Assembly (NCBI GenBank): GCA_035772405.1
Contig: JAYKKM010000221.1
Location: 1,601,001 to 1,665,000, forward strand
Length of the DNA stretch: 64,000 nt
From: Chrysogorgia sp. JL179-B06
Lineage: Eukaryota > Cnidaria > Anthozoa > Scleralcyonacea > Chrysogorgiidae
Direction of reading: 5' to 3'
Under the pieces are notes generated by a model. It made no database searches. It had not been told where the DNA came from and saw only the letters and a program-made list of their open reading frames with translations. Below are positions 58,142-64,000 of this stretch, piece after piece. The first letter of the stretch is position 1. Each line of letters starts with the position of its first letter. The position numbers and the translations under genes were made by a program.

Positions 58142-58470
58142 TATTTGGTCAGAAAGCTCGCCAATTGTTCTAAGACAGGAGCGAGTAGAAAAGGTAAGAA
58201 TCCGTCTCCGTTCTGTAGAATAACTCTCCTTCTTTTTGTGATTGGGTTTCTCTTATCAGCGACAGCCTCAATATGATCTGAGTATGGTGTAAGCTTTTTA
58301 TACGTTTTTGGACTAATTTTAATCGTTTCACGGCAAATGTTCAATAGGCACTCGGTTATGGCTTCCAATAAGTCTTTGTCTGCAACTTTTATGATCGCTT
58401 TTCGCATAGAAGGTTTACACTTTGCCAATACTTTTAAAACATCGCGGTTCCTCTTCACACGACGGGACAT
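58141..58470 (-). CDS. Conserved small Polinton protein (RRVKRNRD family)
   Basis: 109 residues, basic N-terminus (MSRRVKRNRDVLKVLAKCKP), a helix-rich middle with CLLNICRETI, and a C-terminal RRRVILQNGDGFLPFLLAPV hydrophobic helix. Related small genes appear in most animal Polintons next to the ATPase. I use the ATG at 58470; the frame beyond is open but lacks an ATG. A structural or membrane-active role is inferred. Confidence 0.75.
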   Translation of the reverse strand: MSRRVKRNRDVLKVLAKCKPSMRKAIIKVADKDLLEAITECLLNICRETIKISPKTYKKLTPYSDHIEAVADKRNPITKRRRVILQNGDGFLPFLLAPVLEQLASFLTK

Positions 58471-58505
58471 CCTCAAATGAATATGCGTTTGACAGCATTG
58501 TATTT

Positions 58506-59181
58506 TTATACGCGAGGCTGGTAGACGTAATGAGTATCTGTCGGGAAGATTCCGGATCGAAGTCGTATTTCATCGGGACATGTTGGTGTTAGGTCAACAA
58601 ATATATAAGAATACGGTTCTTTTGTGGCCATCTGGTAAGCCTGCTGGAAAAAATTTGGTATTACTCGGGTACAGCTGTTTGGCAAGGTGGACCACCTGAC
58701 TAGCATCGCGGACATTTTTGGTTAAAACGAGATAACTGGCGTTAAGGGAGATGGTGCGGTGATCTTTGCTTTGATGAAACAAATTCTGTACGATGTAGAT
58801 AACACTGAGGTTTCCATGGTGTGACTTTTTCGTGAATAATTTAGCAATCACGGCATCTTTTTCTCCCATCATATCGTCAATGATAAATAAATTCTGCGTC
58901 TCTGGATTGATACTATCCAACATGGAATCAGGTAAACCTTGGACAAATTGAATACCAGGAACTAGGGTCTCTATTTCAGTAAACGTATCTTGATACTCAG
59001 AATAAAAATAAACAATATTTTCCGGAGGAGAATCGATCATGACATTTGCGTTGGCTAGCAACTGTTTGACAAAAGTTGTCTTTCCAGTCTTAGTTACGCC
59101 AGAAATTAAGAGCCCAAAGGGATGTGTAATTGTATCGAGTACATGATGAAACTGAATAGATTTAGCAATACGAACTTTCAT
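58506..59181 (-). pseudogene. ATP: Packaging ATPase with a 3' frameshift
   Basis: P-loop ATPase of the FtsK/HerA class. Walker A is SGVTKTGKTTF (about residues 27-37) and Walker B is LFIIDDMMGE (about 96-105). The main frame ends at 58594, whereas a coding-like C-terminus continues in another frame to 58506 (ATKEPYSYIFVDLTP and later GIFPTDTHYVYQ, typical of the family end). The frame change falls at an A6 homopolymer (58648-58653, T6 on the coding strand). It may be an assembly error, a real inactivating indel, or slippage. Confidence 0.8.
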
Positions 59182-59234
59182 TTATACTATTTAAGACGTT
59201 TCGAAACTTTAGTGTTTCGGATCAGTCTATGTAA

Positions 59235-59429
59235 TTATTTTAATAGAGCTTCGTTGTCTAAAGGACAAGCTCTGGCACGAATCAAGTGAGATTGCCTTTC
59301 TTCCGAGGATAGTTGATGTACGTTAACCAAATGGTTTGCTAATCTCAATAAACTTTTCTTTCCACAGATTGGACAATCTTTACGTGTCCGAGGCATGATG
59401 TCAACTGAATAGTGTAGTTCTCTACACAT
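59235..59429 (-). CDS. Small zinc-finger protein
   Basis: 64 residues (53 if the second ATG at 59396 is used). A single CPICGKKSLLRLANHLVNVH motif gives a C2H2-type finger. Located between ATPase and polymerase. Could regulate element transcription. Confidence 0.6.
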   Translation of the reverse strand: MCRELHYSVDIMPRTRKDCPICGKKSLLRLANHLVNVHQLSSEERQSHLIRARACPLDNEALLK

Positions 59430-59680
59430 AATTTATATGAATTAAGTTTACAACATGGCCCTGAGGGCATTTTTCGTGGCCCTTTGGCCCTATCTCTAAG
59501 ATACGCCCTTCAAAATTGGCCCCGGGGGCCTTTTTTGGGGCCCTGTGGCCCGTTTGACAAATACATCTTGATGTGTCCGGTCTCCCCCTTATCCCTAAAT
59601 CACTCCATACCCCCACCTGATCCCTCATTTTGTGATTCATTTCATTTATAAACTGAAAATAAAAACCCATGAGTATAAGT
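59430..59680. other. Noncoding gap with GGCCC repeats
   Basis: Contains clustered GGCCC/GGGCC motifs (about 59455-59560) reminiscent of the CACTG-array modules but too short to classify, then AT-rich sequence up to the tRNA-like gene. Confidence 0.4.
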
Positions 59681-59753
59681 GCAGGGGTGGCCGAGTGGAT
59701 TAAGGCGCTAGCTTAAAGTCCTAGTGTAGGTGGGTTCGAATCCCACCCCATGC
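59681..59753 (+). tRNA. tRNA-like gene inside element C, probably degenerate
   Basis: Cloverleaf-compatible: acceptor GCAGGGG/CCCATGC (one mismatch), D-arm GCCGAGTGGATTAAGGC with Leu/Ser-like A-box TGGCCGAGTGG, anticodon arm with loop TTAAAGT (AAA at the anticodon position, one mismatched stem pair), a 5-nt variable loop, and a perfect T-arm GTGGGTTCGAATCCCAC. The Leu-type D-arm does not suit an AAA (Phe) anticodon and a Leu tRNA would have a long variable arm, so it is likely a mutated tRNA or SINE head. A TTTT terminator follows about 8 bases downstream. Confidence 0.55.
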
Positions 59754-59906
59754 ATTATATTTTACCACAAGACAAAAGTGAATTTCATAAAAATATATTA
59801 TTCAGTTTCTTATTTACACATAAAGCTAAAACTAATTGTATTTACATTCACACACACAGAACCTAAACTAATGTCGTTTCCAAAATATATTTACAATCAC
59901 ACAAAG

Positions 59907-60580
59907 TTAAAATCCATATGGTAAAGTATCGAACTTATCTACAATAACACGCTTGTTATACACAACCCTATAATCCTTAGTCTCACTCCTTGTTATTACA
60001 TCCTTATTATTTTTTTCACGTACAATTTTAAAAGGTATATTGACAGTTACTTTTTCTGGTCCTATTCCTTTCACCATATTTGCCATCACGTTAAAATTAA
60101 CGTCCTGTTGAGTTCTATAATTAAGGGTAATACCTCTCACTTTGCACACAGTTTTACCAGTGTTTAGCTCATAGCTATAGTTCTTAGGCCCTCCTGACAC
60201 AAAGGTCGTAATATGATTCCCGTCAAGTTCATCGGTAAGCTCCCCAAGATACGAACCAGTCGGTGGTTCCCAGTCTCCTTCCTTGGACACGTAGATCACT
60301 GAGTCGGTGTCGAAATATAGGACGCGACGATCGAGTTGTTCCAAGACACCATAGAGCTTAAGGCGAGCATGGGCGGTGGTAAATGCTGCGATGATGACAT
60401 TCGTCTTGCCATTGGCTTCGATGAACTCGTCGACATTCTCGTAGTGCACTTCGATAATCTCGTCGTTAATGAAGTTGGCGTCAGTCACGTTCACTTTGTC
60501 GCTGGATAGCAGGTCGAAGTATTCGGCTGGATCCGAGATCAACTTAACTTGTGTCATGTTGGGACGCTGTGCGAATTTAC
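59907..60580 (-). CDS. POLB: DNA polymerase B, 3' exon, element C
   Basis: C-terminal 225 or so residues of the polymerase. Palm motif C is LYFDTDSVIYV and the C-terminus ends TLPYGF, as is usual for the family. Starts within the codon for the Gly of the NSFWGKF motif, joined across the intron 60581..60696. All residues needed for nucleotidyl transfer in this part are visible. Confidence 0.9.
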
Positions 60581-60696
60581 CTAGTAACATAGAAAATGGG
60601 GGAAAAATACTTAATGTACATTTCTGTGTGATATACTAACCCTAAAAAGGAATAATTATTTCTCTAACCTTAAGAATATAACATGATGAAACTTAC
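60581..60696 (-). other. 116-nt intron in polymerase B
   Basis: Donor GTAAGT at 60696 and acceptor TTACTAG ending at 60581, AT-rich interior. The exon-exon junction falls inside polymerase motif B and restores the frame exactly. Reading through would add about a dozen residues and a stop. Confidence 0.8.
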
Positions 60697-63600
60697 CCCA
60701 AAAGGAATTTAGCATCAGTTTGGATAGCGCCCTAAGACCAGGATTCTTCACGATGTGGTTCGGATCCAGTCGAATACCTTCTTTTGCAACATAGTCTGCA
60801 ATGTATTGCGCCTTCTTCTCCTCGGTATCACAGCCTGCCGGGAAACCACTCGATTCCTGCTTGATCTTCAAGAAGGTGTCGACGTAGTCTTTGAAGAGCC
60901 CGTCGGTGTGTTCGGGAAAGTGCCAAACTTCATCGATTTTCACCAAACGGTAACCCTTCTCTAACGCTTTTTGGAGCTCCAAAGTCACCCACGTACCATG
61001 CAGAACTCGGTCATCATCAGAATGGCCGCATGGTTCTTGCTGGAGATTGTCGGCGCAAGTACGGCACAACGGGAACATGAGCTTTCCTTGGGTGCGGTGT
61101 GGAAGAACCGGATGATAGAGTTGACGAGGAGGAAGAACAGTGCATTTCACAAGACCAAAGTATTCAGTGATCAGTCCAAAGTTCTCAGTGATGATTTCGG
61201 GATGACCAAGTGGGTACTCGCCGTACTTGTTACACCACGGGTACAGGCTGCAGAAATCAACGTATCGGATCTTTTCTTCGGGCTGGGTTTCGTAAAAGAG
61301 ACGCGTGGCGTTGGTCCTTCCACCAAAGAAACCATGTCGAGGTTCCAGGGGCTCGGAGATCTCGAAGTTCTCGAAAAAACCCTTCATGTCAGGATCTATA
61401 TCAAGCTGTCGATCGATATCGCAGGTCCAGATCTCAGCGACATTATAGCCGTTGTCTTTCAAGAACTGAACCTTTTCCAAGGTTCGTTGATGGAGTTCGT
61501 GCATGGACAGACCGCTGACCGGATTCGCCGTGTCTCTGGCATAGCACCGAGGACACCCGTGCCATAGACAGCCTTGGATTTCCCACACCGTGTTCGTTTC
61601 TGCGTTAAAACCATCGACGAGGTACTTTCCGATGCGCTGCTCTCCATGATTTCGAGCGTGGCGAATGGCTATGTTGTCTCGTTGCGCGATGTAGGCTAAC
61701 ATCTTGAGCGCAATGACGGACTGTTTGTTTTCGGGAGTGTACCCACAGGGAGGGATGACGGCAATAGTGTTTTCCTTCAAGAAGGTCTTCCGAAAAACCA
61801 AATTGCAGGCTGAGGCAATGGTCAGACATTGGGCGAACGGATCAACATCAGTGACTTGACGAAAGATTTCGCGAAATTCGAGGCAGCAACGGCGGAGAAT
61901 ATCAACATCAGACTGACAATAACTCAGGATTTCTTCTTGAAAGTCGAAGACGTAGTTGCGTTGAAAGAGGTCGTTGTACCAGGCGTAGAATTTCTCTCGA
62001 TCCCCAGGATTCATACCGTTGGGGTCATAGAATTTGGCGTCTGGAAGCGGTCCAACGTAGCTCTGGTTTTCAGCGCGGTTAAAAAAATGTGGGAAGAAAC
62101 CTTTTTCCAACTCTGTTATTCCAAAGGTTTTAGGGAAATCGGCCAGTCGCATCGGAATGAAGCATAACGAGTCGATGAATTTTATGTTCATTTCGGGTAC
62201 GGTGAGGGAAAGGATTTTGGCGCCGCGAGTAATCACTTCAGGTGTTATACCGTTTTTGTAGAGATATTGGAGAATGAAGTAGCCATCGTAAGCCTGAAAA
62301 TTATGAGCGATGAAGGTGCTGTTGGCATTTTCTCGGGTGAAGAGCCACTCGCAGAATTCGTCTTTGGTGTTAGGCCCTGAAAATACCATCTCGTCGCCGC
62401 TTTCGTTTTGCACGACGCAGAGATTTGGGATGTGCTGACCGTCGTCCTGGGTGCACTCGAAATCGAAAAACATGAGGCTTTGGTCTCGTTCGTCGCTGCC
62501 ACCGTCATCCTCCACAGCAACATCATCGTCAAAAAATTCGTTGCTTGTACGTTCTGCCGTAGGTTTCTGTTTCCTCTCACGGATAGGCTGGATGTAGCAT
62601 TGGTGGTTCTCGGGTTTGACGTACTTTTGGCACACGGAACAGCGAACTAGGACACAGTGATGGTCGTTCAGGCTGGCTCGGGTCACTACGCGTTGGCATT
62701 TCTCACATTTTGTCAGGGAAGTACAGAGAGCTTTCTTCTGTCCGGTGGCGTCCTTGTGGCGGGCAAAACACGCGTCGCTCTTGAAGAACCGATTGCAGTC
62801 TTTGCAATACTTCCACTTGACAATCGGACAGTTCTGCGTGTGGCACAGTTTACACAGGTCTCCACACGGATGGTCAATAATCTTGTCGTAGCCCTTTTTG
62901 CATGCATGACAGTACTGCTTTCTGGCGAGGAAGGCGGGCATGCTGGTGATCACGTCATAATGGTTGTCGTGGTGATAGAGGTATAAACATTTATCGGCTT
63001 CGGGACCCGAATAAATCAACGCGTTTAAGTGTTCTTTAGACACGACGTTAATCTGGTAGTCAGGGAGGACCGCTTGGAATTTCTTGACCTCTTCGATGCC
63101 ACATGGACCCAAGGGAACACCGGCTTGCTCGTGGAGTTCATGGGCTAGACGACCTTGAAGGGGTCTCTCTGGTCTTCGAATATATTTATAATGTGGATCG
63201 TTATCCAATTTCGCTTTGGCAACGATTATGGCACGCGCACAACAAAGTTCGTCTTTGTTTTTGATTTGAATGAAGCAATCTTTTTTCTTCAGGTAGCTCT
63301 GTAGGTTGACTACATCACGCCTTTTTCCTACACCACCATGGGGCATTTCGACATGAACCACGTTGACGTTCACAGATTCATCTAACGTAAACTGATCGTT
63401 GGATTGGACAACCCTTTCTACGGCGGCCAGGAAACGTTCGGGGGTCAAGCGGTCACGGGCAAGAAATGGGAGGGAAATAGGTTTATCCAGTTGGTGGGAG
63501 TTGAGGATTAGGCGAACTTGGTCGTGTGGCGACATGCCGTCAGTTAAACGGTCAAATAAGTGCTTAAAAGCACTGTTTAAAGTATACATAACATTTGAAA

Positions 63601-64000
63601 CTCCGTGAATATTTAAAGCGTGAAACTGAACAGTGTAATCAGTACCTGTGGTCTTGAACTTACGGACGTTGACTTGCTTGACCGACTTGATGGTGAAATA
63701 TTCCTCGGGCTTCGTGCGTTTAGAGGAAGACTCGTTGACGTCGTTACGCTTCCTTTTACTGCCTTCGCCGATTTGGCTTTCCAGCGGTTCGGGAATCTCA
63801 GGCTGCTCGTTCTCGTCGTTGGGAACCAAAAACTCGTCGTTGGTCCAGTCTTCATTAAACTGACGCCGTTCTTTGTCACTCCAGTTGGTCATGAGGTCTT
63901 CGTCAACATTAGTCGGCGTTTCGGTCTCACGACGAATATCCTGTGCCATAGCGTTGGTCCAAAACGCGATCCGTTGCTGTAAAACAGCCCGTTTCTCCTC
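60697..64000 (-). CDS. POLB: DNA polymerase B, 5' part, element C (possibly open at window edge)
   Basis: From the ATG at 63949, 1084 codons; the frame stays open to the edge, so the true start may lie outside. An N-terminal region is followed by a cysteine-rich zinc domain with at least six CxxC pairs (about residues 345-465). Then ExoI FFDFECTQ (about 495), ExoII HNFQAYDGYF and ExoIII YCQSDVDILR. A GCLWHGCPRC motif near 795 resembles the insert in related polymerases that looks like a Vsr-type endonuclease. Polymerase motif A is VDFCSLYP (about 898), and motif B SKLMLNSFWG lies at the exon end. Probably protein-primed. Confidence 0.92.

Larger units (their letters stand above)
51291..64000. 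mobile_element. Polinton/Maverick element C (second family), right end outside the window
   Basis: A complete-looking left end and most of the canonical gene set: integrase, penton, MCP, adenain-like protease, packaging ATPase and polymerase B, plus Bcl-2-like and GRF zinc-finger genes. The left terminus begins AGTAGTGATACCC, sharing AGTAGT with the other family. Genes point inward and converge at about 57353-57416. Confidence 0.9.

Noticed and set aside
61829..62167. Plus-strand open frame opposite the element C polymerase
   Set aside because: Complement of the polymerase coding strand with no independent motif; several such frames lie between 60971 and 63982.

Overview
The window looks like nuclear DNA of a marine invertebrate animal, most likely a cnidarian. 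This rests on spliceosomal-type intron signals, dispersed MITEs, a tRNA-derived SINE and AT-rich intergenic DNA with microsatellites; the exact taxon is not determinable here. About two thirds of it is made of three large virus-like Polinton/Maverick elements; the rest is host DNA crowded with smaller transposons.

Elements A and B are two diverged copies, in opposite orientation, of one Polinton family. Copy A (1..14952) runs off the left edge. From the edge it carries, on the minus strand, two paralogous membrane proteins, a chromodomain integrase and a penton-like capsid protein. On the plus strand follow a large unknown protein, a fibre-like protein, two small N-terminal 'MG' proteins and a BRO-N/nuclease/zinc-finger fusion. 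Then come a minus-strand thymidine kinase plus zinc protein, a plus-strand block of small membrane proteins, a zinc protein and DNA polymerase B, ending in a terminal repeat with a 168-bp palindrome. Copy B (21001..35199) is inverted and supplies what A lacks in this window: double-jelly-roll major capsid protein, packaging ATPase and an 'MG' membrane-associated protein. B has lost its polymerase end at an abrupt junction with a CACTG-ended repeat array and carries several lesions. Together they show a virus-like gene set (replication, integration, capsid, packaging, fibre, nucleotide metabolism) in which I could not find an adenain-type protease.

Host-like DNA from 14953 to 21000 and from 35200 to 51290 holds exon-like fragments, a roughly 200-bp minisatellite, nested fold-back and mariner/hAT elements, a SINE, TA microsatellites and palindromic minisatellites.

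Element C (51291..64000, open at the right edge) is a different Polinton. On the plus strand it has a Bcl-2-like gene, a GRF zinc-finger gene, a small Cys-rich gene, integrase, penton, a basic core-like protein, major capsid protein and adenain-like protease. On the minus strand it has two conserved unknown genes, a frameshifted packaging ATPase, a small zinc protein, a tRNA-like gene and a protein-primed-type DNA polymerase B interrupted by a 116-nt intron.
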